DNA of 15,975 nt from a bacterium. GTDB taxonomy: Bacteria > Blakebacterota > Blakebacteria > Blakebacterales > Blakebacteraceae. Location: positions 1 to 15,975 of the forward strand of contig JALGVQ010000072.1 of the NCBI GenBank assembly GCA_025774615.1, in the 5' to 3' direction. The notes beneath the pieces were generated by a model. The model did not search any database and was not told where the DNA came from. It was given only the letters and a program-made list of their open reading frames with translations. Numbering within the stretch: the first letter of the stretch is position 1; every line of letters begins with the position of its first letter. This document shows, one piece after another, positions 6,578 to 13,923 of this stretch. The position numbers and the translations under genes are program-made.

Positions 6578-7378
6578 TCAGCGCATTTCCGAGAGCAGCC
6601 GCCTGGCTTCCAGCTTCCGATTGGAATCAGAGTGATATGCCTCAGGCAGTCTGAGTACGGTCTCGAATTCCGCGCGGGCCAGGGCCTTCTCCCTCATTTC
6701 CAGGTAGGTTTTTCCCAGTTCCAGGTGGTGCAGAATTACGTCGGGTTCGAGACTGATAGCCCTCCGGTAGAGTCGTACCGCCTCTTCATTGGATGCCGGA
6801 GGCAGGCCGCCGTAGAAGATCCTCGCCGCCAGCTTCAGCGCCCGCGGGAGATTCGCGACACAGTAATGCCATCGCGCCAGTCCGTGGATGGCGCCGGTAT
6901 GATCAGGATCGAGAGAGATGGCCCGCTCGAAAGCCGACTTGGACTCGGCGGCCATATCCACTGTCTCACGACCTCCGGGCAACTGTGAGAGCAGGCCGGT
7001 CGTCTGCCCGACCTGGAACCAGCCCTCCGCGTCGTCGGGGTTCACATCTACAGCTCGGCGCGCGTTCAGGACCGCTTCCTGGCAGACGGGTTTTGCATCC
7101 CGCGGCGTCACATCCCTCAGGATGACTTCTGATTTATCAACCAGGATCTCGGCCATCCAGCACAGGAGCATGTAATCATCAGGAGCGCTTCGGAGAAGTG
7201 GACGGAGGATCTGGAGCGCCCGGTCATACTCTCCTGAGGCATTGAGTTCACTGACTGTCGTCAGCTGATCGTTCAGACCTTGCTGGCAGGCAGCCGTCGA
7301 TCGGGGGGAAAGGAGGATCGCAGCCACAAGAACCATACCTGCAAGGGCCTGTCGCCGGATGGTAGTTGAACCCATCAT
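6578..7378 (-). CDS. Secreted tetratricopeptide-repeat protein (RMD-like)
   Basis: The 266-residue protein has an N-terminal signal sequence (RRQALAGMVLVAAILLSP, about residues 9-26) and probably a cleavage site near STAAC, which does not form a good lipobox. TPR-like helices follow: ALQILRPLLRSAPDD, AVLNARRAVDVNPDDAEGW, AFERAISLDPDHTGAIHG, YRRAISLEPDVILHHLEL and LARAEFETVLRLPEA. The ARIFYGGLPPAS..EAV segment resembles the RMD (regulator of microtubule dynamics) type of TPR protein found in bacteria as well as animals. It probably acts as a periplasmic scaffold. Its ATG overlaps the permease stop as ATGA, and a second ATG follows directly, so translation is coupled to the permease. It is the last gene of the padR-permease operon. 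The partner is unknown. Confidence 0.8.
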   Translation of the reverse strand: MMGSTTIRRQALAGMVLVAAILLSPRSTAACQQGLNDQLTTVSELNASGEYDRALQILRPLLRSAPDDYMLLCWMAEILVDKSEVILRDVTPRDAKPVCQEAVLNARRAVDVNPDDAEGWFQVGQTTGLLSQLPGGRETVDMAAESKSAFERAISLDPDHTGAIHGLARWHYCVANLPRALKLAARIFYGGLPPASNEEAVRLYRRAISLEPDVILHHLELGKTYLEMREKALARAEFETVLRLPEAYHSDSNRKLEARRLLSEMR

Positions 7379-10116
7379 TCCGCTCTCAGGGCATCCACTG
7401 GAGTGATCCGTATGGCGCGTCGGGCCGGGAAGAAGCTGGCCAATAACGCAATCAGAATCAGAATCAGAAGAGGTATCCCCATCAACAGCGGCTCAAACGC
7501 TCTGATCCCGGGGAATGCCGCACTTGCCAGCACCGAGACTCCCGTCGCACAGATCAGACCGATACACAATCCGATAAAAGTCAGGCGCATACTCCGTCCC
7601 ACCACGAAGCGCAGCACATCACTATTGAGCGCACCGAGCGCCATCCGGACACCGATCTCCCGTGTCTGACGGTTCACGAAATAGGCCACGAGTCCATACA
7701 ATCCTATCGAAGCCAGCAGCATGGCGATGAAACCGAACATCCACATCACTCCGGAGGCGATACTGTATGGCATCAGAGAAAAATTGATCCGCTCCGCCAT
7801 GGTGTTCAACTCACCAACCGGAAGCATCGGATCAAGATCAGTCACCTCTCGACGAACCGCTTTGACCAGCATGAGGGGATTTGAATCGGCTCTGATATTG
7901 ATGGTCATCATACCGAGATAATTCTGGTCGAAGGCGTAGTAGTAGTGAGGTCTCGGTTTCTCGCTCAAAGCGAAATACTTGCCGGTGGGAACCATCCCCA
8001 CCACTTCGAACCAGGTGTCGCCATGCTTCACCCGCTTCCCGATGGGGCTCTCGCCCGGCCAGTACCGGTCCCGAAACATCTCGTTGACGATGAGGACCGG
8101 TTGGGTACCCTCATCATCGAAAGTCACAAAACTCCTACCTTCCAGGATGGGAATCCCCATGGCTGTGAAATATCCCTCATCGACAGTGTTGACCATGACC
8201 TGAAGTCGTTCAGTCTCTGGTGCCTCGTATCCTTCCGGTTCACATATATGCGTCTGTGACATCAGACTGAGAGGGATGTTGAATGCCATCCCGACCGCCT
8301 CCACTCCTGGAAGGGTACTCAGGCGATTTTTCAGGTCGTGGAAGAAGATATTGCCTTCTTCCTCGCTGTACCCCTGCACGGCCAGGTCGAGTGAGACCAG
8401 CAGCTGGTTCTCGGAATCGAATCCCGGATCGATCTCCCGCATATGCTCCATCCCCCTGAGTACCAACCCTCCTCCCACGAGCAGGGTGAACGAAGCGGCC
8501 ACCTGCACCATGACGAGCATGCGGCGGGAGAGTGCCGCCCGGCGGGACAGCATGCTGTCCCCGGACTTCAGAGCCGAGACGATATTCGCCCGGGTGGCAT
8601 GGATCGCGGGTGTCAGACTTATCAATACCGTCGCTACAGCGGTGGATATGAAGATAAAGAGTATATCGCTCCAGAGGATCGTCCTCCCCGTCCCGAAGGC
8701 AATGGGAAGATCCATCGGCGCCGTCACGCCATTGCTGGCTCCATTCAGGGCCACCGCAATGATAATGGCCAGAACCCCGGCAATGATCGCCATTGCGGTG
8801 CTCTCTCCCAGAAGGGATCTAATCAGGCGACCACGACCAGCACCCAGCGCCATCCTGATTCCGATCTCCTGGCGACGACCTTCGGTCCGGGCAAGCAGCA
8901 GACCAGCTACGTTGGCACATGAGAGGATCAGAACCAGTGCAACGATGGCGAATCCAAAGGAAATGAACTGCACGAAGCCAGCCCGCACCATGGGATCCAG
9001 GCTGGCCTCCTTTTCGGGGAGCACAGTGAACGCCTTACCGATATAGAGATCGGGATACCGGTCAGCCAGACTCTCCCTCATCATTCCGACCCGCTCAGCA
9101 GCCTGATCGGGGAACACACCCGGTTTCAGGCGACAGATGATCGACCGGAACACATGGTTGTTCCGCTTGTGGATATCTGTCAGCAGGGGCGCGGCTCTGG
9201 TATGCATCGCAACCGGCACCCAGAGACGCATCACCATCCCGACCGAATCTCCGTAGAATCCCTTTTCCGCTACTCCGACGACAGTGAAGGGATAGCGGTT
9301 GATCTGAATCTGTTGGCCGAGGATGTCGGGGTCACTGCCGAAACGCTCCTGCCAGAATCCATAACTGATAACAACAACCGGATGAGTATCTTCTGTCTCA
9401 TCCTCTTCAGGCAGAAATCCTCGTCCCAATTCCATCTCCGTACCGAAACACCTGAAGAAATCTCCAGAAACGAGAGATCCCCATACACGACGGTTTTGAT
9501 CGTCAATGGTCAGGTTCATTGACATCGGAGTGGCAAGAACAAGTTGATCGAAGATTCCCACTTCCCGCCGAATATCCTCAAAATCAGGCAGGGAAACCGA
9601 GCTGTACTCGTTCCCCCCTTCCCATCGTGTGTATATTCTGACTATCCGATCAGAGTCTTTCGCAGGGGATGGCTGCAGCAGCGTACCTACTGCGGTCGAA
9701 TACAGTACTGCGCCACCACCTATGGAGACCGCCAGGCAGAGCACGGCGGCTGCAGTCACTCCGGGGTTCTTCCGTATCTGTCGAAAAGCAAACTTCATGT
9801 CCTGGACCGTATCCGCAAGCCCGATCCACAACCCACCCCTCAGACGGAGCCGCCCTTCCATCCTCTCAGTCCATACCGTGAAACGTGGCCGTCGCCTTCG
9901 CCGCTCGGAGTGGTTCAGGCCATCAGCGAGGGTGGTCCAGTCGAACCGGTCGATTGCGTATTGCTCGGCCTCATCCTCCGGCAGACTCCGGCTCAGGGCT
10001 TCTTCATGGAAGTCCTGAAGCTGTCCGGCGATCTCCTCGATGATCCGTTCCTCCCGCAGGTCCTTCAGATCCGGGAGGTCGAACCGCTCCCGGACCTCAC
10101 GTCTCCAGTCAGGCAT
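7375..10116 (-). CDS. Duplicated MacB/FtsX-type permease (ADOP family)
   Basis: The 913-residue inner-membrane protein has two MacB_PCD-FtsX units in one chain. A charged soluble prefix (1 to about 60, with LREERIIEEIAGQLQDFHEE) is typical of the 'acidobacterial duplicated orphan permease' group. Then come a helix at about 118-140 (PGVTAAAVLCLAVSIGGG), a periplasmic MacB_PCD domain, and the first FtsX unit with the loop RRQEIGIRMALGAGRGR. The second unit starts near RRMLVMVQVAASFTLLVGGG and ends with REIGVRMALGALNSDVLR and ASFFPARRAIRITPVDALRAE. Partner ATPases drive related MacB-type complexes, but none is encoded in this window, hence 'orphan'. It overlaps padR by 8 nt upstream and the TPR gene by 4 nt downstream. 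Its ribosome site is weak, which fits coupling. Substrate and role (export, stress sensing) are unknown. Confidence 0.88.
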   Translation of the reverse strand: MPDWRREVRERFDLPDLKDLREERIIEEIAGQLQDFHEEALSRSLPEDEAEQYAIDRFDWTTLADGLNHSERRRRRPRFTVWTERMEGRLRLRGGLWIGLADTVQDMKFAFRQIRKNPGVTAAAVLCLAVSIGGGAVLYSTAVGTLLQPSPAKDSDRIVRIYTRWEGGNEYSSVSLPDFEDIRREVGIFDQLVLATPMSMNLTIDDQNRRVWGSLVSGDFFRCFGTEMELGRGFLPEEDETEDTHPVVVISYGFWQERFGSDPDILGQQIQINRYPFTVVGVAEKGFYGDSVGMVMRLWVPVAMHTRAAPLLTDIHKRNNHVFRSIICRLKPGVFPDQAAERVGMMRESLADRYPDLYIGKAFTVLPEKEASLDPMVRAGFVQFISFGFAIVALVLILSCANVAGLLLARTEGRRQEIGIRMALGAGRGRLIRSLLGESTAMAIIAGVLAIIIAVALNGASNGVTAPMDLPIAFGTGRTILWSDILFIFISTAVATVLISLTPAIHATRANIVSALKSGDSMLSRRAALSRRMLVMVQVAASFTLLVGGGLVLRGMEHMREIDPGFDSENQLLVSLDLAVQGYSEEEGNIFFHDLKNRLSTLPGVEAVGMAFNIPLSLMSQTHICEPEGYEAPETERLQVMVNTVDEGYFTAMGIPILEGRSFVTFDDEGTQPVLIVNEMFRDRYWPGESPIGKRVKHGDTWFEVVGMVPTGKYFALSEKPRPHYYYAFDQNYLGMMTINIRADSNPLMLVKAVRREVTDLDPMLPVGELNTMAERINFSLMPYSIASGVMWMFGFIAMLLASIGLYGLVAYFVNRQTREIGVRMALGALNSDVLRFVVGRSMRLTFIGLCIGLICATGVSVLASAAFPGIRAFEPLLMGIPLLILILIALLASFFPARRAIRITPVDALRAE

Positions 10117-10441
10117 GACTCAGACCTATCGCTTCGTTCATGGCCGACGAAAATTCCTTCCACCGCTCCGTCTGCTCTGTCAGCACCCGTTTTCCGTCAC
10201 GGGTCAGGTGATAGAAACAGCGGCGTCGTTCACCCGGTTTCTCGACCCAGATCCCCTCGATCCAGCCACGATCCTCCATGCGGTAGAGCACCGGGTAGAG
10301 AGTTGCCGGATTGAACTGGAGGCGGCCGCTGGACCTGAGCTCGATCAGCTTGCCGATCTGGTATCCGTGACGCGCTTCGTCCTTGAGCATGCTGAGGACC
10401 AGCAGTTCGACACTCCCCTTCTTGAGTTCGGGACCGAACAC
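10109..10441 (-). CDS. PadR-family transcriptional regulator
   Basis: This 110-residue winged-helix protein reads KKGSVELLVLSMLKDEARHG, then YQIGKLIELRS, then FNPATLYPVLYRMEDRGWIE and RRCFYHLTRDGKRVL, the normal order of a PadR DNA-binding domain with its wing hairpin. A short C-terminal helix (TEQTERWKEFSSAMNEAIG) serves for dimerisation. The start is GTG at 10441, supported by a near-perfect AAGGAGG 6 nt upstream. It is the first gene of the operon with the duplicated permease and the TPR protein, overlapping the permease start by 8 nt. PadR proteins near such permeases usually repress their own operon; this is inferred here from the position and from a dyad upstream at 10466-10490. Confidence 0.9.
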   Translation of the reverse strand: MFGPELKKGSVELLVLSMLKDEARHGYQIGKLIELRSSGRLQFNPATLYPVLYRMEDRGWIEGIWVEKPGERRRCFYHLTRDGKRVLTEQTERWKEFSSAMNEAIGLSHA

Positions 10442-10465
10442 TGACTCCCTCCTTAGTTGGTCTGG

Positions 10466-10490
10466 GTATATATCGTGTGACCAGTTATAC
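10466..10490 (-). promoter_or_regulatory. Dyad GTATA-N15-TATAC overlapping the probable padR promoter
   Basis: GTATA (10466-10470) and TATAC (10486-10490) form an inverted repeat with a 15-nt spacer. On the minus strand a -10-like TATAAC (complement of 10484-10489) lies inside it, and the AAGGAGG of padR is about 15 nt further downstream. An operator overlapping the promoter is what PadR autorepression would need. The -35 region is not convincing, so confidence is modest. Confidence 0.35.
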
Positions 10491-10600
10491 GTGCCGATCT
10501 TAAAAAAAGTTGCATACAGTTCATTAACAGGTGGATTGGCTGCAGGAATAACACGGCCCTCGTCAATCCGCTTGCCGGTACCCGGATCGATATCTTTCTG

Positions 10601-10635
10601 TCACAAGTGTGTGATTCAATAGAAATAATTCACAC
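10601..10635 (+). promoter_or_regulatory. Cluster of TCACA/TGTGA half-sites just upstream of the DUF2914 gene
   Basis: TCACA (10601-10605), TGTGA (10610-10614) and TCACA (10630-10634) form two overlapping dyads, with spacers of 4 and 15 nt. GTGTGA/TCACAC is a 6-bp inverted repeat (10609-10614 / 10630-10635). The right arm ends 5 nt before the GGGAGG ribosome site. The cluster may be an operator, or an mRNA hairpin occluding the ribosome site. The half-sites look like those of CRP/FNR-type regulators, but the spacing is not the canonical 6 nt. Confidence 0.3.
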
Positions 10636-10653
10636 TTCCAGGGAGGTATGGCT

Positions 10654-11070
10654 ATGAAGCAAGTCAGAATGTCTCTGTTCCCGGTCCTTATGCTGGCGCT
10701 CATCTGCTTCTCTATTCCATCCCACGCAATTGCCCAGGGATCTTCCGACCTGACCATCGAAGTGGGTGTCATCTGCAAACAGATCGAAGAGCGGGCACCG
10801 GTCGATGCCGACACTACCTTCGTCGTTTCTGTCGAGAAACTGTACTGCTTCACGAAAATCACCGGTGCCGAGGAGGCAACCACGATCAGTCATGTCTGGT
10901 ACTGGGGAGAGACCGAGCGAGCCCGGATAGAGCTGCCGGTCCGTTCGATCAGCTGGCGGACGTACACTGCAAAAAGGATCCAGGAACACGAAGTCGGTAA
11001 TTGGCGAGTCGATGTACTGGACGCGGAGGGGACCGTCCTGAAAACGATACGCTTCAGTATCACGCCCTGA
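10654..11070 (+). CDS. Secreted DUF2914 protein
   Basis: The 138-residue protein has a signal peptide (MKQVRMSLFPVLMLALICFS) with likely cleavage after AIA at residue 27. The rest is one DUF2914 domain: LYCFTKITGAEEATTISHVW, YWGETERARIELPVRS, WRTYTAKR and GNWRVDVLDAEG. The conserved tryptophans of the family (HVWYW, WRT, NWRV) are present. ATG 10654 is preferred over ATG 10648 because GGGAGG (10641-10646) is 7 nt from the former and only 1 nt from the latter. DUF2914 has no settled function; it appears alone in periplasmic proteins or fused to other envelope domains. It is transcribed divergently from padR and ends 7 nt from the convergent DUF6599 stop. Confidence 0.85.
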   Translation: MKQVRMSLFPVLMLALICFSIPSHAIAQGSSDLTIEVGVICKQIEERAPVDADTTFVVSVEKLYCFTKITGAEEATTISHVWYWGETERARIELPVRSISWRTYTAKRIQEHEVGNWRVDVLDAEGTVLKTIRFSITP

Positions 11071-11077
11071 AGGGGTA

Positions 11078-11914
11078 TCAGAACGCGAATCGGTCCAGTC
11101 TGCTGAGCAGTTGCGTCTGGTCTGTCGCGCCGGAGACTCCCATGATCCCCCGGTCGGTCCGGACAACGCCGACCAGACCGCGATACGGTATCTCACGGGA
11201 GAGAACGGTGGTTTCCCGATATTCCAGTGGCTCCCATTGATCGGTCAATGCCGTCCACATATCTGCCGTGGCGGTTGTAGTGGGGATAATGAATCCCTGC
11301 CACACCGCGTCATCCTCACCGGTGTACCCGGCATGGACACAGTGGGTGAGCTCTGTAAGCCCGAGGAAACCCTGAGCCTGATATCCCTCACTTCCACTGA
11401 CTCTGCCGGCCTCCGGCATCAGATCGAATTCTGCCGGCAGGGTCGTCGATCCGCGAAGTGCCCGAGCGATCCCCTCGAGCAGTGAACGGCTGACTGTGTC
11501 TGTCAACTCCCCTTCGAACAGGTTCACCTTGATATAGTCCGCCCCCTTGAGCAACAGCACCTGCCAGGGAGGTGAAATGACGGCCTCTATCGCGCCAGGA
11601 AACGGTTCTCCCCTCCCCGAACTCTCGAGGTTGAAGATACCGAAGGCGTTAAGCGAAGTACCCATGTCGTAGATCTCAACAGTCACCGTAACATCATCCG
11701 CTGCCAGATCGGCAGCGTGGCAGGTCTGCACACCGTAATCGATGAACAGTTCCGCGGCTCCGTTGATGTATTCCCAGAGGTTATCGGCATCATAGATAGA
11801 TACCTCACCGGACTGTATCCATCCCTCCACTTCAGGGAATCCTGAGTCCGGACCTGAACAATCAAGGAGGAGCAAAGCGAGGAGGGGCAGGGTCAGCGCA
11901 GCATTTCTCATCAT
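11078..11914 (-). CDS. DUF6599-type lipoprotein
   Basis: The 278-residue protein has a hydrophobic signal (NAALTLPLLALLLL) ending in LLDC, a plausible lipobox with Cys19, so it should be a lipid-anchored envelope protein. The segment LWEYINGAAELFIDYG (about 47-62) is the hallmark I associate with DUF6599, followed by VTVEIYDMGTSLNAFGIF and the ligand-like core GFLGLTELTHCVHAGYTGED. No catalytic motif is recognised. The frame starts GTG-ATG-ATG; the first ATG (11914) is chosen because GGGAG lies 8 nt upstream. It starts 59 nt after the aldo/keto reductase stop on the same strand, so the two may be cotranscribed. Its own function is unknown. Confidence 0.75.
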   Translation of the reverse strand: MMRNAALTLPLLALLLLDCSGPDSGFPEVEGWIQSGEVSIYDADNLWEYINGAAELFIDYGVQTCHAADLAADDVTVTVEIYDMGTSLNAFGIFNLESSGRGEPFPGAIEAVISPPWQVLLLKGADYIKVNLFEGELTDTVSRSLLEGIARALRGSTTLPAEFDLMPEAGRVSGSEGYQAQGFLGLTELTHCVHAGYTGEDDAVWQGFIIPTTTATADMWTALTDQWEPLEYRETTVLSREIPYRGLVGVVRTDRGIMGVSGATDQTQLLSRLDRFAF

Positions 11915-11972
11915 CACCTACTCTCCCGCTATCTGACCATTCTCTTCATCGGTCTGACTGCCGCGTCGTCGT

Positions 11973-13310
11973 TCAATCGAGTGTCAGATTGTTGTATGCA
12001 TGGACCAGCAGACTGCGAACCGGGACCTCATACGGACACGCCGACTCACAATGCCCCGGACAATCGAGGCAGGGCTGTGTATCGGCCGGACCCAGACCCG
12101 TGAACTTCCGCATGGCATGCTTCTCCCTGCCATGCGCTTCAAAATAGTGGTTATAGCGCATGATGGTGTTCACCGGCACCTGGTGGGGACAGGCAGGTTC
12201 GCACACTCCACAAGCGTGGCGACAGTAGTACTGTCCCAGAGTGGTCTCGTACCCGTTCAGGAGCGCATCGTCATCGACAGTCAGTTTCTGTCCCGACAGG
12301 CTGACGAAGTTCTCGAGTTCATCGAAGGTGTTGATGCTCGGACAGACACAATGAACATCCTGATTATTGAGGCAGAACCGTATCGCCGCGGAACGCGCTT
12401 CTGCTTCCGACTCGATGCCGTGCTCACTCTTGAACGCATCCGCCCTGGAGATGTACTCCTCATATGCCTGCGCCATCTGAGCCCTCGACTCAGAGAGCTG
12501 GCGCCCTGCCTGTTCGGTCATGGCGAGGCTGTTCTGAATACTCGCGTACAAGTTGATCGGATCGGTCTTCATGAGGGTGACACCCATCCCCCGGGACTTG
12601 CACATCTCAATGATACTCTCCCCCTGCTCTTTCTGGAGGAAGTTGTAGACGAAGAGTGCCACATCGAATCTCCCGTCTTCCACAGCGGCTCCAAGAACCG
12701 CCTCCATCGGAACATCGATCCGGCCCCACCACGACTGCTCCATTCCGTGATTGGAGAGGCCAAGGAAACGGACCTTGCCATCAGCCTTCAGTTCCTGGAA
12801 GGCCGCATGGAATGCCTCGTTCCGGACCTGTTCGACCTCCGGCGTCATATGGATCATGAGACAATCGGCATAATCGGTCTGCAGGCGCCCCAGACACTGC
12901 TGGAAGCGATCTTTGAGGGCTTCTTTCGTGGATCCCCCACCGAAGGTCAGGTTCAGTTTGGTGGTCAGAAATATCTTCGAACGGTCCCTGCCTCGGAGTG
13001 CCTCTCCAACAGAGCGCTCGGCCTGACCACCCACATAGTGCTCGGCAGTGTCGATGTAGTTGACCCCCATATCGAGAGCCACCTGCAGTACGTTCGTATT
13101 GTTCAGAGTACCGGTTCCGAAACTGATATCGGACACTTCGAAGCCGGTGCGTCCGAGAGTCCGGTATTCCCTGATCTTCAGATCCTGGCCCTGCCGATCC
13201 TCACCCCTGATCCCGGGTATTCCCTGCCCCGCGACCACACCACCACCCACGACTGCCATACCAGTCGACTTCATGAATCCACGACGACTGAATCTGTTCT
13301 TCATTGTCAT
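11973..13310 (-). CDS. Tat-exported aldo/keto reductase with two C-terminal four-cysteine iron-sulfur motifs
   Basis: The 445-residue protein begins with a Tat signal (FSRRGFMKSTGMAVVGGGVV, residues 7-26), then an aldo/keto reductase barrel starting YRTLGRTGFEVSDISFGTG. The catalytic tetrad is visible: D87 and Y92 in DTAEHY, K118 in TTKLN and H154 in MIHM. The C-terminal part carries C363-x3-C-x2-C-x3-C374-P and C414-x2-C-x3-C-x3-C425-P, the ferredoxin-like motifs of the 'aldo/keto reductase with 4Fe-4S' group. It is folded with cofactors in the cytoplasm and exported. Electron transfer through the clusters could replace or supplement a soluble nicotinamide. The substrate is unknown. ATG 13310 has GGAGG 5 nt upstream. 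It probably shares a transcript with the downstream lipoprotein gene. The 145 nt upstream (13311-13455) show no clear promoter or terminator. Confidence 0.88.
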   Translation of the reverse strand: MTMKNRFSRRGFMKSTGMAVVGGGVVAGQGIPGIRGEDRQGQDLKIREYRTLGRTGFEVSDISFGTGTLNNTNVLQVALDMGVNYIDTAEHYVGGQAERSVGEALRGRDRSKIFLTTKLNLTFGGGSTKEALKDRFQQCLGRLQTDYADCLMIHMTPEVEQVRNEAFHAAFQELKADGKVRFLGLSNHGMEQSWWGRIDVPMEAVLGAAVEDGRFDVALFVYNFLQKEQGESIIEMCKSRGMGVTLMKTDPINLYASIQNSLAMTEQAGRQLSESRAQMAQAYEEYISRADAFKSEHGIESEAEARSAAIRFCLNNQDVHCVCPSINTFDELENFVSLSGQKLTVDDDALLNGYETTLGQYYCRHACGVCEPACPHQVPVNTIMRYNHYFEAHGREKHAMRKFTGLGPADTQPCLDCPGHCESACPYEVPVRSLLVHAYNNLTLD

Positions 13311-13455
13311 TTCATCCTCCAGACAGGCCCGTGTTCAGGCAGGGGTTCAGAAGGCGCCACTAATGTACTCGCCGCATATGATACGTGCAGGATGAGAATG
13401 CGGTTCCGTATGCAGGGCTGAAGCACCGGATCGTAGAGAGTAACTGAACCGGGAT

Positions 13456-13851
13456 CTATCCCTGGGACAGTGCTCTCTTGATCGCCACTTCGATCTGCAG
13501 TGCCTCAAATGGTTTGCTGATACAGGGGCGGCCGTGAAGCAGGCCCTCCTTCTCGATGACATCCTTTTCGGTCAGGAGAGATGTCTGGACGATCACGGGA
13601 ATGTTCATGGTCCTGTCGTCTGACTCCAACACTTCAAGAGTCCTGGGGCCATCCATACCAGGCATTATGAGGTCGAGGAAGATCAGATCGGGTTGATGCT
13701 GATGAGCAATGGAATATCCTTCTTCACCATCAACGGCGATCAGGATCTCCCCGAAACCTATCCCTTCGAGCAAGGCCTTCAACACTTCTGTCAGGTCCTG
13801 GTCATCATCGATGACCAGGACCTTCATGTCTTTACGGTCCCTGTCTGCCAT
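13456..13851 (-). CDS. Stand-alone response-regulator receiver protein (CheY-like)
   Basis: The 131-residue protein is a single receiver domain with no output domain. It shows VLVIDDDQDL (acidic pocket D15-D17), the phosphoacceptor D60 in LIFLDLIMPGMDG, T90 in VIVQTS and K113 in ISKPF. It would be phosphorylated by a histidine kinase encoded elsewhere and act through protein-protein contact. The start is ATG 13851, directly after an in-frame TGA two codons upstream. ATG 13827 (MKVLVIDDD) is an equally possible start, since neither has an ideal ribosome site. It follows the BNR-repeat gene by 72 nt on the same strand. Nothing shows a functional link to its neighbours. Confidence 0.88.
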   Translation of the reverse strand: MADRDRKDMKVLVIDDDQDLTEVLKALLEGIGFGEILIAVDGEEGYSIAHQHQPDLIFLDLIMPGMDGPRTLEVLESDDRTMNIPVIVQTSLLTEKDVIEKEGLLHGRPCISKPFEALQIEVAIKRALSQG

Positions 13852-13923
13852 GGCTCAATCAGTGCTCCTGTCTGAATATTCAGTGAACTTCAACTCCAGT
13901 CTATCGCCACAACCCCGGGGTAA

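Noticed and set aside
8276-9046. Plus-strand open frames of up to 256 codons inside the permease region.
   Set aside because: They are antisense shadows of the duplicated permease and show biased, non-domain-like translations.
10610-10634. A CRP/FNR site before the DUF2914 gene.
   Set aside because: The half-sites TGTGA and TCACA are 15 nt apart, not the 6 nt of CRP, and the inner alternative has only 4 nt; I list it as an unassigned dyad.
12000-13421. A 473-codon open frame on the plus strand.
   Set aside because: It is antisense to the aldo/keto reductase, whose catalytic and cysteine motifs are unmistakable; the plus-strand translation shows no recognisable domain.
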